Of a stretch of DNA of 64,000 nucleotides, positions 1-12,196 are shown piece by piece. The position numbers and the translations under genes were made by a program. Source of the DNA: Enterococcus mundtii (GTDB lineage: Bacteria; Bacillota; Bacilli; Lactobacillales; Enterococcaceae). Under the pieces are notes generated by a model. The model was not told the origin of the DNA. It searched no databases and saw nothing but the letters and a program-made list of their open reading frames with translations. Each line of letters begins with the position of its first letter. Positions within the stretch are counted from its first letter, which is position 1. The stretch spans positions 1 to 64,000 of the forward strand of contig NZ_CP025473.1 of assembly GCF_003957375.1 (NCBI RefSeq), read 5' to 3'.

Positions 1-1335
1 ATGGTATCCCTCGATGCTTTATGGACTGAATTAAAAACGACTTATCAAAAAGAACTGTCTCCAGCAAGTTACAATACTTGGATTGAGACAGCACAACCTA
101 AATCCTTAGAACAAAGCCAATTAGTGGTAACTGTTCCAAGCAAGATCCATAAGGAATATTGGGAAAAAAATCTCGCAACAAAGATTGTTGAGGTCGGCTA
201 CATGTTAACGGGAAAAGAAATCATTCCACGTTTTGTGACCGGTGAAGAAGCGGAACAAGAAGAAGTAGAAGAAATCAAAACAATGAAAGTTCTCCCAATC
301 ACACCAATCAAAAAAGCGATGTTGAATCCTAAGTATACCTTCGATACCTTTGTGATCGGAAAAGGTAACCAGATGGCTCATGCCGCTGCCTTGGTCGTTG
401 CTGAAGATCCTGGTTCGATTTATAATCCATTGTTCTTCTATGGTGGTGTCGGACTTGGTAAGACTCACTTGATGCACGCGATTGGTCATCAAATGTTGTT
501 AAGTCAGCCAAATGCGAAGGTCAAATATGTAAGCAGTGAGACGTTTGCCAATGATTTTATCAATTCGATCCAAAATAAAACGGCCGAAGAATTTCGCCAA
601 GAATATCGAAATGTCGACTTATTATTAGTCGATGATATTCAATTTTTTGCTGAAAAAGAAGCAACTCAAGAAGAATTTTTCCATACCTTCAATGCGCTCT
701 ACAATGAAGGAAAACAAATCGTCCTAACGAGTGATCGTTTACCAAACGAAATCCCAAAATTGCAGGAACGTCTCGTTTCTCGCTTTGCTTGGGGACTTTC
801 AGTAGATATCACGCCACCTGACCTTGAAACAAGAACAGCTATTTTGAGAAAAAAAGCCGCAGCAGAACGCTTAGAAATCCCTGATGATACTTTAAGTTAT
901 ATTGCGGGACAAATCGATTCCAACATTCGTGAACTAGAAGGCGCTCTTGTACGTGTTCAAGCATTTGCTACGATGAACAGTGAAGATATATCAACTAGTT
1001 TAGCTGCTGATGCCTTAAAAACATTGAAATCTGGCAAAGGTCACCCGCAACTCTCGATTTTGCAGATCCAAGAAGAAGTTGCAAAGTATTACCATATTCA
1101 ATTAAAGGATCTAAAAGGAAAGAAACGCGTCAAATCGATCGTTGTTCCTCGGCAAATCGCTATGTACTTGGCTCGGGAATTAACCGATAGCTCTCTTCCT
1201 AAAATCGGCGCTGAATTTGGTGGAAAAGATCATACAACTGTCATCCATGCGCACGAAAAAATCCAGCAGCTGATCGATTCAAGTGTCAGCATGCAAAATG
1301 AAGTATCAGAAATCAAAAATTTCCTATTAAACTAA
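1..1335 (+). CDS. dnaA: Chromosomal replication initiator DnaA
   Basis: Initiates chromosome replication by binding DnaA boxes and melting the origin. The 444-residue length is normal for the family. Visible parts are the N-terminal helicase-loading domain (about 1-85), an acidic linker (about 82-95), the AAA+ core with Walker A GGVGLGKT (148-155) and Walker B LLLVDDIQ (207-214), and the C-terminal DNA-binding domain with the signature [12 protein letters not shown] near 409-420. The window begins at the ATG, so promoter and upstream boxes are not visible. DnaA boxes follow directly downstream, before dnaN. Confidence 0.98.
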   Translation: MVSLDALWTELKTTYQKELSPASYNTWIETAQPKSLEQSQLVVTVPSKIHKEYWEKNLATKIVEVGYMLTGKEIIPRFVTGEEAEQEEVEEIKTMKVLPITPIKKAMLNPKYTFDTFVIGKGNQMAHAAALVVAEDPGSIYNPLFFYGGVGLGKTHLMHAIGHQMLLSQPNAKVKYVSSETFANDFINSIQNKTAEEFRQEYRNVDLLLVDDIQFFAEKEATQEEFFHTFNALYNEGKQIVLTSDRLPNEIPKLQERLVSRFAWGLSVDITPPDLETRTAILRKKAAAERLEIPDDTLSYIAGQIDSNIRELEGALVRVQAFATMNSEDISTSLAADALKTLKSGKGHPQLSILQIQEEVAKYYHIQLKDLKGKKRVKSIVVPRQIAMYLARELTDSSLPKIGAEFGGKDHTTVIHAHEKIQQLIDSSVSMQNEVSEIKNFLLN

Positions 1336-1532
1336 AAAGATGATTGATAGGAAGAAAAACACCTTGTGGATAAAAGTAGAAATTATTCAAAAGTTATACA
1401 CATATTTTCCACAACCGTTTTTTCTTTTCTCTTCTAGCATTTTTATAGTTTTCCACAGTATCAACAGTACCTAATACTTTTATTACTTTATTTACTAATA
1501 ATAAAATAAATATATGGCAAAGGAGATCTACA
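1336..1532. other. oriC region between dnaA and dnaN: DnaA boxes and AT-rich unwinding tract
   Basis: Four DnaA-box-like 9-mers are seen: TGTGGATAA at 1365-1373 (minus-strand TTATCCACA), TTATACACA at 1394-1402, TTTTCCACA at 1405-1413 and TTTTCCACA at 1449-1457. They are followed by a very AT-rich stretch at about 1478-1514, suitable as a DNA unwinding element. The dnaA-dnaN intergenic location and the boxes-then-AT order match the known Bacillus/Enterococcus origin. Upstream boxes, if any, lie outside the window. Confidence 0.85.
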
Positions 1533-2663
1533 ATGAAAGTAACCTTAAACCGCGCAACATTTATGCAAGAATTGCAAACTGTTCAGCGTGCGATTTCAAG
1601 TAAAACGACAATCCCTATTTTGACAGGGGTTAAAATCACCCTCAATCAAGAAGGACTGACTTTAACAGGTAGTAATGCAGATATTTCAATTGAAACGTTT
1701 CTATCTGTTGAAAATGAAAAAGCACAAATGCAAATTGAAGCAACAGGAGCCATTGTGCTACAAGCTCGCTTCTTCAGTGAAATCATTCGTCGATTACCCG
1801 AAGAAATCTTTACGCTAGAAGTGTTAGAGAACAAACAAGTGGCCATTACTTCAGGGAAAGCGAATTTCTTAGTGAATGGGTTAGATGCAGATAATTACCC
1901 TCATCTTCCTGTTGTAGAGAGTCACAACCAGATGAAATTACCTGTACATGTATTGACAAAATTGATCAATGAAACAGTGTTTGCTGTTTCTCAACATGAA
2001 AGTCGCCCAATTCTTACAGGTGTCCATTTCATTTTGAAAGACAACTCGTTATTAGCAGTAGCAACTGACTCACATCGTTTGAGTCAACGAGTAATCCCGA
2101 TCGAACAATCAGCTGATCAATTCGATATCGTGATTCCTGGAAAAAGTTTGACTGAATTATCACGTTCATTGACAAATGAAGAAGATATCGTAGAAATCAG
2201 TATTATGGAAAACCAAGTATTGTTCAAAACTGAAAATATGTATTTTTATTCACGCTTGTTAGAAGGGAATTATCCCGATACGAATCGTTTGATTCCTTCA
2301 AGTTTCAATACCGAAGTTGAATTTTCTGTCCCAAGCTTTTTAGCAGCGATTGAGCGTGCCTCCTTGCTCTCACATGAAGGACGCAACAATATCGTTCGTT
2401 TGTCGATCCAGCCTGATTCTGTTGTTCTATACGGTAATTCTCCTGAAATCGGGAAAGTAGAGGAAAGCTTGAACTTTACGACTAGCACGGGTGATCCATT
2501 AGATATTTCATTCAACCCAGACTATATGAAAGCTGCTTTGCGTGCATTTGGTGACATGAGTATCAAAGTAAAATTTATTTCTGCCATTCGTCCATTTACG
2601 TTAGAACCAACGGAAGATGGGGTACAATTCATCCAATTGATCACTCCAGTACGTACAAACTAA
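1533..2663 (+). CDS. dnaN: DNA polymerase III beta subunit (sliding clamp)
   Basis: The ring-shaped processivity clamp for DNA polymerase III, also a platform for repair proteins. The 376-residue length and three repeated clamp folds (about 1-125, 128-245 and 247-376) are typical. The start has a good ribosome binding site (AAAGGAG about 8 bases upstream). The C-terminus ends in IQLITPVRTN, matching the usual MPVR-type end. It follows oriC and is separated from yaaA by a terminator, so it is probably co-transcribed with dnaA. Confidence 0.97.
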   Translation: MKVTLNRATFMQELQTVQRAISSKTTIPILTGVKITLNQEGLTLTGSNADISIETFLSVENEKAQMQIEATGAIVLQARFFSEIIRRLPEEIFTLEVLENKQVAITSGKANFLVNGLDADNYPHLPVVESHNQMKLPVHVLTKLINETVFAVSQHESRPILTGVHFILKDNSLLAVATDSHRLSQRVIPIEQSADQFDIVIPGKSLTELSRSLTNEEDIVEISIMENQVLFKTENMYFYSRLLEGNYPDTNRLIPSSFNTEVEFSVPSFLAAIERASLLSHEGRNNIVRLSIQPDSVVLYGNSPEIGKVEESLNFTTSTGDPLDISFNPDYMKAALRAFGDMSIKVKFISAIRPFTLEPTEDGVQFIQLITPVRTN

Positions 2664-2704
2664 AATACTAATTGAAAATAAACTGAAAAATAAACCATTT
2701 TAAA

Positions 2705-2745
2705 CAGAAGGCCCTAAAATCAATTTTAAGGCTTTCTGTTTCTTT
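2705..2745 (+). terminator. Rho-independent terminator after dnaN
   Basis: Stem CAGAAGGCCcTAAAAT pairs with ATTTTAaGGCtTTCTG (2705-2738), followed by a T-rich run. It separates dnaN from the yaaA promoter. Confidence 0.75.
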
Positions 2746-2804
2746 TTGTTCAAATCACCTTTTTTCATTTAAATCCGCTCATATGGAAAAATATATGGAT
2801 AAAT

Positions 2805-2833
2805 TTGTTTTCTTGCGAAAAAAAGGGTATAAT
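2805..2833 (+). promoter_or_regulatory. Promoter of yaaA-recF-gyrB-gyrA
   Basis: A -35-like TTGTTT (2805-2810) and a perfect TATAAT (2828-2833) are separated by 17 bp, 38 bases before the yaaA start. No promoter is needed further on because the four genes are tightly spaced. Confidence 0.65.
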
Positions 2834-2870
2834 AAAGTATACTTTTAATAATGAAAATGAGGGATGAAGA

Positions 2871-3113
2871 GTGAAACAACAAGTCATTCTAAAAACTGAG
2901 TTTATGACGTTGGGTCAAATGCTGAAAGAAGTCACCGTCATCGGCAGTGGTGGACAAGCAAAATGGTATTTAGCAGAAAACACGGTTTTGGTTGATGGCG
3001 AGCCAGAAAATCGTCGTGGACGAAAGCTTTATCCCGGTATGATGATCGAAGTTCCAGAAGCAGGAACTTTTTTTATGGTAAAAAAAGGGAATAACGATAA
3101 TGAGGCTGAATAA
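2871..3113 (+). CDS. yaaA: S4-domain RNA-binding protein YaaA
   Basis: A small 80-residue S4-domain protein conserved between dnaN and recF in Firmicutes; its molecular role is not settled, though an RNA or ribosome-related role is inferred from the S4 fold. The S4 core runs about residues 15-65 and includes the typical VLVDGEPENRRGRKL stretch. It uses a GTG start behind a GAGGGA ribosome binding site. The 3' end overlaps the recF start by 14 bases, implying translational coupling. Confidence 0.9.
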   Translation: MKQQVILKTEFMTLGQMLKEVTVIGSGGQAKWYLAENTVLVDGEPENRRGRKLYPGMMIEVPEAGTFFMVKKGNNDNEAE

Positions 3114-4215
3114 GCTACACCTCAAAAATTATCGAAACTATCAAGAATTGCAAATTGATTTTTCCAAAAACCTCGTGATTTTTTTAGGAGAAAATGCCCA
3201 AGGAAAAACGAATCTTTTGGAAAGTATTTATGTGCTTGCAATGACAAGAAGTCATCGTACAAATAGTGAACAAGAGTTGATTGGATGGAACGATGAGCAG
3301 TCGATGATCCAAGGGGAGATTACAAGAGGAACCACTAAGATCCCATTAGAGATCCAACTGTCTAAAAAAGGACGAAGAACAAAGATCAATCATATCGAAC
3401 AAAAGAAGTTGAGTAGTTATGTTGGACAATTGAATGTCATTTTATTTGCTCCTGAAGATCTTTCTTTAGTGAAAGGAAGCCCACAGATCCGACGCAAATT
3501 TTTAGATATGGAATTAGGTCAAATCAATCCAATCTATCTTTACGATCTTGTCCAATATCAAGCAATCCTAAAGCAGAGAAATCAATATTTGAAGCAATTG
3601 AATGAGAAAAAACAAACGGATTTACTTTATCTTGATATTTTATCTGAACAACTAGCAGAATTTGGTAGCAAAGTACTAAAGGCAAGAGCGCAGTTTATCA
3701 AACGTTTAGAATATTGGGCAAATTCTTTACATCAACAAATCACGCATCAAAGAGAACAGTTGGCAATCGAATATGTGACCGCCCTCTCTTCTTTAGACAC
3801 TATGACAGTTCAAGAGATCCAGTCACAATTTTTAACGTTGCTCGAACAAAACAAAAAGAAAGATCTCTTTCGAGGGACAACGACTGTGGGTCCCCATCGA
3901 GATGACCTTTCTTTTTTTGTCAATGAAAAAAACGTGCAAAATTTTGGTTCTCAAGGTCAACAGCGAACAACGGCATTAAGTGTCAAATTAGCAGAAATCG
4001 ATTTGATCAAAGAAGAAACAGGCGAGTATCCGATCCTATTACTGGATGATGTAATGAGTGAGTTAGACGACCAGCGTCAACTCCATTTACTTGAAACGAT
4101 CGAAGGGAAAGTACAGACATTCTTAACTACTACTTCCCTGGATCACGTTAAAAATAAAATGACTGTTGAACCTGAGATTTTTTATGTTCAGCAGGGAGAA
4201 ATAAAAGGAGAATAA
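3100..4215 (+). CDS. recF: DNA replication and repair protein RecF
   Basis: An SMC-like ATPase that helps load RecA at single-stranded gaps. The 371 residues show Walker A GENAQGKT (30-37), the ABC-type signature region GSQGQQRTTALS and Walker B ILLLDDVMSELD near the C-terminus, all in RecF order and length. It overlaps yaaA by 14 bases and ends 6 bases before gyrB, so it is translated as part of the yaaA-gyrA operon. Confidence 0.96.
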   Translation: MRLNKLHLKNYRNYQELQIDFSKNLVIFLGENAQGKTNLLESIYVLAMTRSHRTNSEQELIGWNDEQSMIQGEITRGTTKIPLEIQLSKKGRRTKINHIEQKKLSSYVGQLNVILFAPEDLSLVKGSPQIRRKFLDMELGQINPIYLYDLVQYQAILKQRNQYLKQLNEKKQTDLLYLDILSEQLAEFGSKVLKARAQFIKRLEYWANSLHQQITHQREQLAIEYVTALSSLDTMTVQEIQSQFLTLLEQNKKKDLFRGTTTVGPHRDDLSFFVNEKNVQNFGSQGQQRTTALSVKLAEIDLIKEETGEYPILLLDDVMSELDDQRQLHLLETIEGKVQTFLTTTSLDHVKNKMTVEPEIFYVQQGEIKGE

Positions 4216-6168
<1,953 letters not shown>

Positions 6169-6187
6169 TCATGAAGGAGGAAGAAAA

Positions 6188-8683
6188 ATGAGTGAAGAAA
6201 TCAGAGAAAACATCCATGATGTCAATCTAACTAGCGAAATGAAAGACTCCTTCATAGATTACGCCATGAGTGTCATTGTCGCTCGGGCTCTACCAGATGT
6301 TAGAGATGGATTAAAACCAGTTCACCGCCGTATTTTATATGGGATGAATGAACTAGGTGTCACACCAGACAAAGCACACAAGAAATCAGCCAGAATCGTG
6401 GGGGACGTCATGGGTAAATACCATCCCCATGGTGATAGTGCGATCTATGAGTCAATGGTTCGGATGGCGCAGCCTTTTAGCTATCGCTACATGTTAGTAG
6501 ATGGTCATGGAAACTTTGGGTCAGTTGATGGAGATGGCGCAGCAGCGATGCGTTATACTGAAGCCAGAATGAGTAAGATCGCGACAGAAATGTTACGTGA
6601 TATCAATAAAAATACGGTCGATTTCCAAAGCAACTATGATGATACGGAAAAAGAACCAGTTGTCTTACCGGCACGTTTTCCTAACTTATTAGTCAATGGT
6701 ACGACAGGGATCGCGGTTGGGATGGCGACGAATATCCCACCACATAATCTGACAGAAGTTGTAGCAGCGATTGATCTATTGATGGAAAATCCAGATGTGA
6801 CAACCAATGAATTGATGGAAGTCTTACCTGGTCCTGATTTTCCTACAGGCGGATTAGTCATGGGGAAATCTGGTATTCGTCGAGCGTATGAAACAGGAAA
6901 AGGTTCGATCACTGTTCGAGCAAAAGTAGAAATCACGGAAATGCCAAATGGAAAAGAGCGGATCTTAGTCACTGAATTGCCATATATGGTCAATAAAGCG
7001 AAATTGATTGAGCGAATTTCAGAATTGCACCGTGACAAACGAATTGAAGGTATCACGGATCTAAGAGATGAATCTTCTCGTGAAGGAATGCGTATCGTGA
7101 TCGATGTGCGTCGTGACGCGAGTGCCTCTGTCATTTTGAACAATCTCTACAAATTGACATCCTTACAAAACTCATTTGGTTTCAATATGTTAGCAATCGA
7201 AAAAGGCGTACCGAAAGTTCTAAGCTTGAAGCAGATCCTTGAAAATTATATCGAACACCAACGCGAAGTTATTACACGTCGTACGGTCTTTGAAAAGGAT
7301 AAAGCAGAAGCAAGAGCACATATCTTAGAAGGACTACGCATCGCCTTAGATCATATTGATGAAATCATCGCGATCATTCGTGGGTCCAAATCAGATGAAG
7401 AAGCGAAAAACACGATGATCGAACGCTTCGAACTTTCTGACCGTCAGTCGCAAGCAATCTTAGATATGCGTTTACGCCGTTTGACTGGTTTGGAAAGAGA
7501 AAAAATCGAAAATGAATACCAAGAATTATTGAAACTCATTGAAGATCTAGCTGATATTCTTGCTCGCCCTGAACGCGTAACAGAAATCATCCAAACTGAA
7601 CTTGCTGAATTGAGTCAACGATTTGGCGACAAACGTCGTACAGAATTACTGGTCGGTGAAGTCTTGAGTTTAGAAGACGAAGATTTAATCGAAGAAGAAG
7701 AAATCGTGATCACATTGACGAATAATGGCTATATCAAACGTTTAGCCAACAACGAATTCCGCGCACAACGTCGTGGGGGCCGAGGCATCCAAGGAATGGG
7801 TGTTCATAACGATGATTTCGTGAAAAATCTTGTTTCTTGCTCAACACATGATACATTGCTTTTCTTTACCAATAACGGAAAAGTGTATCGTGCGAAAGGA
7901 TACGAGATCCCAGAGTACGGACGTACAGCAAAAGGGATTCCGATCATCAACTTACTTGGCATTGATTCAAGTGAGAAGATCCAAGCAATCATCGCAGTAA
8001 CTGGTGAAGCAGAGGAAGGACATTACTTGTTCTTTACTACGCGACAAGGAACAGTCAAACGTACGACTGTCACTGCTTTTGCCAATATCCGTAGCAATGG
8101 GTTGATTGCGATTGGTTTGAAAGAAAATGATGAATTGGTCAACGTCTTATTGACTGATGGCAAATCAAACATCATCATTGGTACACACGATGGATATTCT
8201 GTGACTTTTGCAGAAGATGCCGTTCGTGATATGGGACGTACAGCCTCTGGGGTTCGTGGGGTTCGTTTGAGAGAAGACGATTATGTCGTTGGAGCAGCCT
8301 TGATGAACGAGGATCATGAAGTCTTGATCATCACAGAAAAAGGTTATGGAAAACGTACCAAGGTTTCTGAGTATCCTGTCAAAGGACGTGGGGGTAAAGG
8401 GATCAAAACTGCGAATATCACTGAGAAAAATGGTCCATTAGCTGGATTGACCACGGTAACAGGCGAAGAAGATATTATGTTGATCACAGACAAAGGTGTC
8501 ATCATCCGCTTCAACGTTTCAACGGTTTCTCAGACAGGTCGGGCAACGCTAGGCGTACGCTTGATCAAGATGGAAGCAGAAACGAAAGTGGTGACCATGG
8601 CAGCAGTAGAACCAGAACCTGCGGAAGAAACGACTGTCGAAGCAGAGACAGTTGATGTGGAAACAGGTCATACAGAAGAATAG
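6188..8683 (+). CDS. gyrA: DNA gyrase subunit A
   Basis: DNA-cleaving and rejoining subunit of gyrase. The catalytic tyrosine is Tyr123 (in [11 protein letters not shown]). The quinolone-resistance region reads [17 protein letters not shown] with Ser84 and Glu88, the positions corresponding to E. coli Ser83 and Asp87; both look wild type, so no common fluoroquinolone-resistance change is present here. The C-terminal beta-pinwheel carries the GyrA box QRRGGRG and ends in an acidic, Glu-rich tail. GAAGGAGG at 6173-6180 supports the start. Confidence 0.98.
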   Translation: MSEEIRENIHDVNLTSEMKDSFIDYAMSVIVARALPDVRDGLKPVHRRILYGMNELGVTPDKAHKKSARIVGDVMGKYHPHGDSAIYESMVRMAQPFSYRYMLVDGHGNFGSVDGDGAAAMRYTEARMSKIATEMLRDINKNTVDFQSNYDDTEKEPVVLPARFPNLLVNGTTGIAVGMATNIPPHNLTEVVAAIDLLMENPDVTTNELMEVLPGPDFPTGGLVMGKSGIRRAYETGKGSITVRAKVEITEMPNGKERILVTELPYMVNKAKLIERISELHRDKRIEGITDLRDESSREGMRIVIDVRRDASASVILNNLYKLTSLQNSFGFNMLAIEKGVPKVLSLKQILENYIEHQREVITRRTVFEKDKAEARAHILEGLRIALDHIDEIIAIIRGSKSDEEAKNTMIERFELSDRQSQAILDMRLRRLTGLEREKIENEYQELLKLIEDLADILARPERVTEIIQTELAELSQRFGDKRRTELLVGEVLSLEDEDLIEEEEIVITLTNNGYIKRLANNEFRAQRRGGRGIQGMGVHNDDFVKNLVSCSTHDTLLFFTNNGKVYRAKGYEIPEYGRTAKGIPIINLLGIDSSEKIQAIIAVTGEAEEGHYLFFTTRQGTVKRTTVTAFANIRSNGLIAIGLKENDELVNVLLTDGKSNIIIGTHDGYSVTFAEDAVRDMGRTASGVRGVRLREDDYVVGAALMNEDHEVLIITEKGYGKRTKVSEYPVKGRGGKGIKTANITEKNGPLAGLTTVTGEEDIMLITDKGVIIRFNVSTVSQTGRATLGVRLIKMEAETKVVTMAAVEPEPAEETTVEAETVDVETGHTEE

Positions 8684-8719
8684 AAAATAGGCGTAAAACA
8701 AAAGTGAAGGTCTAAAATC

Positions 8720-8762
8720 AAAACTTCCAAGAATAGGTAAAACTATCTTTGGGAGTTTTTGG
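8720..8762 (+). terminator. Terminator after gyrA
   Basis: AAAACTTCCaagaATAG and CTATctttGGGAGTTTT form an imperfect stem with a GU pair, ending in TTTTT. It closes the yaaA-gyrA operon. Confidence 0.6.
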
Positions 8763-8802
8763 TCGTCTTAAAAGAAAAATTTGGAAAACAAAGAACAGCA
8801 GC

Positions 8803-8831
8803 TTGCTTTTTTAGTGCGTTGCGTGTATAAT
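8803..8831 (+). promoter_or_regulatory. Promoter of rpsF-ssb-rpsR
   Basis: TTGCTT (8803-8808) and perfect TATAAT (8826-8831) with a 17 bp spacer, about 90 bases before rpsF, leaving room for a structured leader. Confidence 0.75.
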
Positions 8832-8837
8832 CGAGGA

Positions 8838-8918
8838 TTGTGAGTAGTCTAATTTATTAGAAAACTCTCCTTGCTCTTGGGAAAGCTGAGAGCCGAAAGT
8901 CCATAGGGAGGTGAAAAA
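8838..8918 (+). promoter_or_regulatory. rpsF leader, probable S6:S18 autoregulatory RNA
   Basis: The roughly 80-base 5' leader between the promoter and rpsF contains the segment GAGAGCCGAAAGTCC near 8888-8902. A CCGAA-type box is the hallmark of the known bacterial rpsF leader that mimics the 16S rRNA site bound by S6:S18. The motif and its place are seen; the regulation is inferred from the known family. The ribosome binding site GGGAGG sits just after it. Confidence 0.55.
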
Positions 8919-8921
8919 TCA

Positions 8922-9221
8922 ATGGAAAACACGAAATATGAAATCATGTATATTATTCGTCCAAACATTGATGAAGAAGCAAAAACTGCTTTAATCGAAC
9001 GTTTCGATTCAATCTTGAAAGATAACGGAGCTGAAGTTATCGAATCAAAAGATTGGGAAAAACGCCGTTTAGCATACGAAATGAACGGTTACCGTGAAGG
9101 TATCTATCACATCGTTAAAGTATCTTCTCCATCATCAGCAGATGCAATCAACGAGTTTGATCGTCTTGCTAAAATCAATGACGATATCGTTCGTCATATG
9201 ATCGTAAAAGAAGAAGCTTAA
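8922..9221 (+). CDS. rpsF: 30S ribosomal protein S6
   Basis: A 99-residue primary component of the small-subunit platform that pairs with S18. It begins [19 protein letters not shown] and contains the conserved [20 protein letters not shown] core. The start has a strong GGGAGGTG site. It is the first gene of rpsF-ssb-rpsR and lies behind a probable S6:S18-responsive leader. Confidence 0.97.
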   Translation: MENTKYEIMYIIRPNIDEEAKTALIERFDSILKDNGAEVIESKDWEKRRLAYEMNGYREGIYHIVKVSSPSSADAINEFDRLAKINDDIVRHMIVKEEA

Positions 9222-9225
9222 TTAT

Positions 9226-9241
9226 TGTTTCACATGGAACA
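9226..9241. other. parS-like site between rpsF and ssb
   Basis: A 16-mer TGTTTCACATGGAACA that differs from the known ParB/Spo0J parS consensus TGTTTCACGTGAAACA at two positions. It lies in the short rpsF-ssb gap, close to the origin, where functional parS sites are expected. Binding is not shown by sequence alone. Confidence 0.4.
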
Positions 9242-9268
9242 ATCAAACGATGAGAGGAGATGACCATT

Positions 9269-9790
9269 TTGATTAATAACGTTGTACTAGTTGGACGTCT
9301 GACAAAAGATCCGGATTTACGATATACATCAAGTGGCACTGCTGTAGCAACGTTCACTTTAGCTGTTAATCGTAACTTCACGAGCCAAAACGGCAACCGT
9401 GAGGCGGATTTTATTAATTGTGTGATTTGGCGAAAATCAGCAGAAACACTAGCAAACTATGCACATAAAGGAACTCTTTTAGGTGTAACTGGTCGTATTC
9501 AAACGCGTTCTTATGATAATCAACAAGGACAACGTGTGTACGTAACAGAAGTAGTTGCTGAAAACTTCCAATTATTGGAAAGTCGTGCAGCATCTGAAAA
9601 CCGTCAACAAAGCGGTGGCTACCAAGACACTGGTCAATCGACAAATAATTTTGGCGGAAACGGCGGAAACAATAACTATAATCAAACATCTCAATCATCC
9701 AACGGTATGCCTGATTTTGATCGTGATTCTTCTGATCCATTCGGATCAAGCTCAACGATCGACATTTCAGACGATGATTTACCATTCTAA
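9269..9790 (+). CDS. ssb: Single-stranded DNA-binding protein
   Basis: Protects single-stranded DNA in replication and recruits repair proteins. An OB-fold occupies about residues 1-105, a Gly/Asn/Gln-rich flexible linker follows, and the protein ends in the canonical acidic tip [10 protein letters not shown] place the start at TTG 9269, giving [11 protein letters not shown] as in the family. The in-frame ATG at 9260 abuts the GAGAGGAG ribosome binding site (9252-9259) with no spacer, whereas the TTG sits 9 bases away. From the TTG the protein is 173 residues. Confidence 0.93.
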   Translation: MINNVVLVGRLTKDPDLRYTSSGTAVATFTLAVNRNFTSQNGNREADFINCVIWRKSAETLANYAHKGTLLGVTGRIQTRSYDNQQGQRVYVTEVVAENFQLLESRAASENRQQSGGYQDTGQSTNNFGGNGGNNNYNQTSQSSNGMPDFDRDSSDPFGSSSTIDISDDDLPF

Positions 9791-9815
9791 ACGAATTTGA
9801 TAGGAGGGAAATAGA

Positions 9816-10052
9816 ATGGCACAACAAAGAAGAGGCGGACGTAAACGTCGTAAAGTAGACTACATCGCTGCTAACCATATTGAATATATCGATTATAAAG
9901 ATATCGAATTACTAAAAAGATTTATCTCAGAACGCGGTAAAATTTTGCCACGTCGTGTAACAGGTACAGGCGCTAAAAACCAACGTAAAATTACGATTGC
10001 AATCAAACGCGCACGTATCATGGGATTACTACCATTCGTTGGCGAAGAATAA
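9816..10052 (+). CDS. rpsR: 30S ribosomal protein S18
   Basis: A 78-residue basic ribosomal protein that binds S6 on the 30S platform. It starts [18 protein letters not shown] and includes the conserved [20 protein letters not shown] block. A GGAGGG site precedes it. It ends the rpsF-ssb-rpsR operon and is followed by a strong terminator. Confidence 0.97.
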   Translation: MAQQRRGGRKRRKVDYIAANHIEYIDYKDIELLKRFISERGKILPRRVTGTGAKNQRKITIAIKRARIMGLLPFVGEE

Positions 10053-10103
10053 TTCGCTTTAGGAATGATTCTGTAGGAATACCCAATCGTTTCAAACCAT
10101 TAC

Positions 10104-10142
10104 AGAGGAAGTTATGACTACTGTCGTGACTTCCTCTTTTTG
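10104..10142 (+). terminator. Terminator after rpsR
   Basis: AGAGGAAGTtatGAC and GTCgtgACTTCCTCT form a strong stem with a short loop, followed by TTTTT. Confidence 0.85.
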
Positions 10143-10218
10143 TTCCATTTAGGTGTTTAGTCGCTTACATGACATGAGTTATGGTAAAATTAGGCTAATC
10201 AGTTACGGGAGGAAAGAC

Positions 10219-12191
10219 ATGGATAAAGAAAAAATAAAAGTAAGCCCGAGCCCTCTGCTCATTCTTTTATTGATCCTTGCAGAAGTTTTGGTTGTATTAT
10301 TGATGCCATTTCGATTGATCAGTGCGTTATTCATCCTGATCGTGAATCTATTTTGTATTCGTTATGGTTTAAAGATGAAACGGTGGTTGACTCTAAGGAA
10401 TCGTGACAAGATCCAACAAGCTTCCACAGTTGCGGAATCCAATTTGAATTATGTTTCTGAGATCATGCCTGTCGGAATCATTTCTTACCAACCAGCGACA
10501 CAAACCATTGATTGGCTGAATCCTTTCGCATTGAATGTGAAAGACCAAAGCTCTTTATTGGAAACAGACTTGTTAGAAACTTTTTTTTCAGCAAAAGAAA
10601 AAAAGAAAAATCAAGTCTATTTAGCTGACAAAACGTTTCAATTTGAATTGGATACGGTGAAAGGGGTCGTTTACTTTATTGACGTGACCCAGAACCAATT
10701 ACTGAAGATTCATCAAGTGAATAGCCAGCCAATCATCGGTATTCTTTCAATCGATAACTATGCAGATACGGTCGATAAATTGGATGAAAAAGAAGTTTCT
10801 TATTTGAACTCCTTCATTACGACACTGATTTCTGATTGGATGAATGAATATCATGTGTTTTTTAAACGAATCAATTCAGAGCGCTTTTTCTTTTTTGGAC
10901 AGATGAGCGACTTAAAGAAAATGATGGATAAGAAATTTGATCTCTTAGATCGCTTACGAGCTGAAGCTGAAAGACAAAATCATCCGTTGACACTTAGCAT
11001 GGGGATCGCCTATGGGCAACAGTCGCTAGAAGAAATCGGCAGTGAAGCTCAAAACAACTTAGATATTGCCTTAGTTCGTGGGGGGATCAAGTTGTGGTGA
11101 AAGAAGTTCGCGAAGGTGCAAAACCCACTTATTATGGGGGGAAATCAGCGACAACAATCAAGCGTACGCGCGTTCGTTCACGGGCGATGAGTACTGCTTT
11201 ACGCAAAATCTTTGATGAAACAGGCGATGTATTTATTATGGGGCATCGCTTCCCTGATATGGACGCTATCGGTTCAGCCGTTGGAGTCAGTTGTCTGGCG
11301 CGCTTCAATCAGAAAAAAGCCTATATCGTCATCGATGAAAAAGAAATCATTCCAGATGTGGAACGCTGTTTAACAGAAATCCATAAAGAACCAGAGTTGG
11401 AGATGCAATTGATTACGCCAGAACGTGCAATGGAGCTTAAGAAAGCCAAGGATCTACTTGTAATGGTCGATTACCATAAACCATCGCTATCGATCTCTCA
11501 GAGCCTTTACGAGCAATTTGATAAAATCGTGATCATTGACCATCATCGTCGAGGCGAAGAGTTTCCAAGCAAACCGCTCTTAACGTATATTGAATCTTCT
11601 GCGTCTTCTGCCTCTGAATTAGTCACAGAATTGATCCAATACCAAAGTAGCCGAACCAATCGGATCAGCCGTTTAGAAGCGACGTTGTTGTTAGCTGGCA
11701 TGACCGTTGATACGAATAACTTCAATGTGCGAACGACAGCACGTACGTTTGATGTTGCAAGCTATTTAAAGACTTGTAGTGCGGACGCATCCTTAGTACA
11801 ATATTTATTGAGCTCTGATTTAGCCACTTATTTAGAAATCAGCCACTTGATCGCCCACAATGAACAAGTGACGGAGGATATTGTGGTGGCAGCAGGGACG
11901 GATGAAAAAGAGTATAATAGTGTTATCGCAGCAAAAACAGCAGATACATTGCTATCAATGGTCAATATCAACGGCGCTTTCGTCATTACGAAACGGACGG
12001 ATGGCTTAGTTGGTATCAGTGCCCGCAGCACAGGAACGATCAATGTCCAATTGATCATGGAATCCTTAGGCGGTGGCGGACATTTCACCAACGCGGCAAC
12101 ACAACTGGAAAATGTGACTGTAGAAGAAGCAAAACAACAACTGCTCGCTGCTATCCAAGAAAATATGAATCAATTATATAAAAAGGAGTAG
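10219..12191 (+). pseudogene. gdpP: Cyclic-di-AMP phosphodiesterase GdpP, split by a single-base frameshift
   Basis: Membrane c-di-AMP phosphodiesterase of about 657 residues, seen here as two overlapping reading frames (10219-11100 and 11094-12191). The first half has two membrane helices (about 8-52), a PAS-like region and a degenerate GGDEF, ending ALVRGGIKLW. The second holds the DHH/DHHA1 catalytic part with MGHRFPDMDAIG, IIDHHRR and GGGGHFTNAA. Adding one G to the G6 run at 11080-11085 restores RGGDQVVVKEV and one full-length protein. I start it at ATG 10219 behind GGGAGG, not at the upstream GTG. Real loss of function, an assembly error or frameshifting remain possible. It is followed 5 bases later by rplI. 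Confidence 0.85.
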
Positions 12192-12196
12192 ATGAG

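Noticed and set aside
2813-2818. TTGCGA as the -35 of yaaA
   Set aside because: It would be only 9 bp from the TATAAT; TTGTTT at 2805 has correct 17 bp spacing.
6434-6451. Quinolone-resistance change in gyrA
   Set aside because: Ser84 and Glu88 look wild type.
6634-7143. 169-codon open frame on the minus strand inside gyrA
   Set aside because: It lies fully inside a certain gene, has no ribosome binding site and shows no domain; it is a shadow frame.
9414-9878. 154-codon minus-strand frame over ssb and rpsR
   Set aside because: It covers two certain genes and has the composition of a complement frame.
11077-11100. Programmed frameshift in gdpP
   Set aside because: No slippery heptamer with a clear downstream pseudoknot is evident; a missing base in the G run is simpler, though not excluded.
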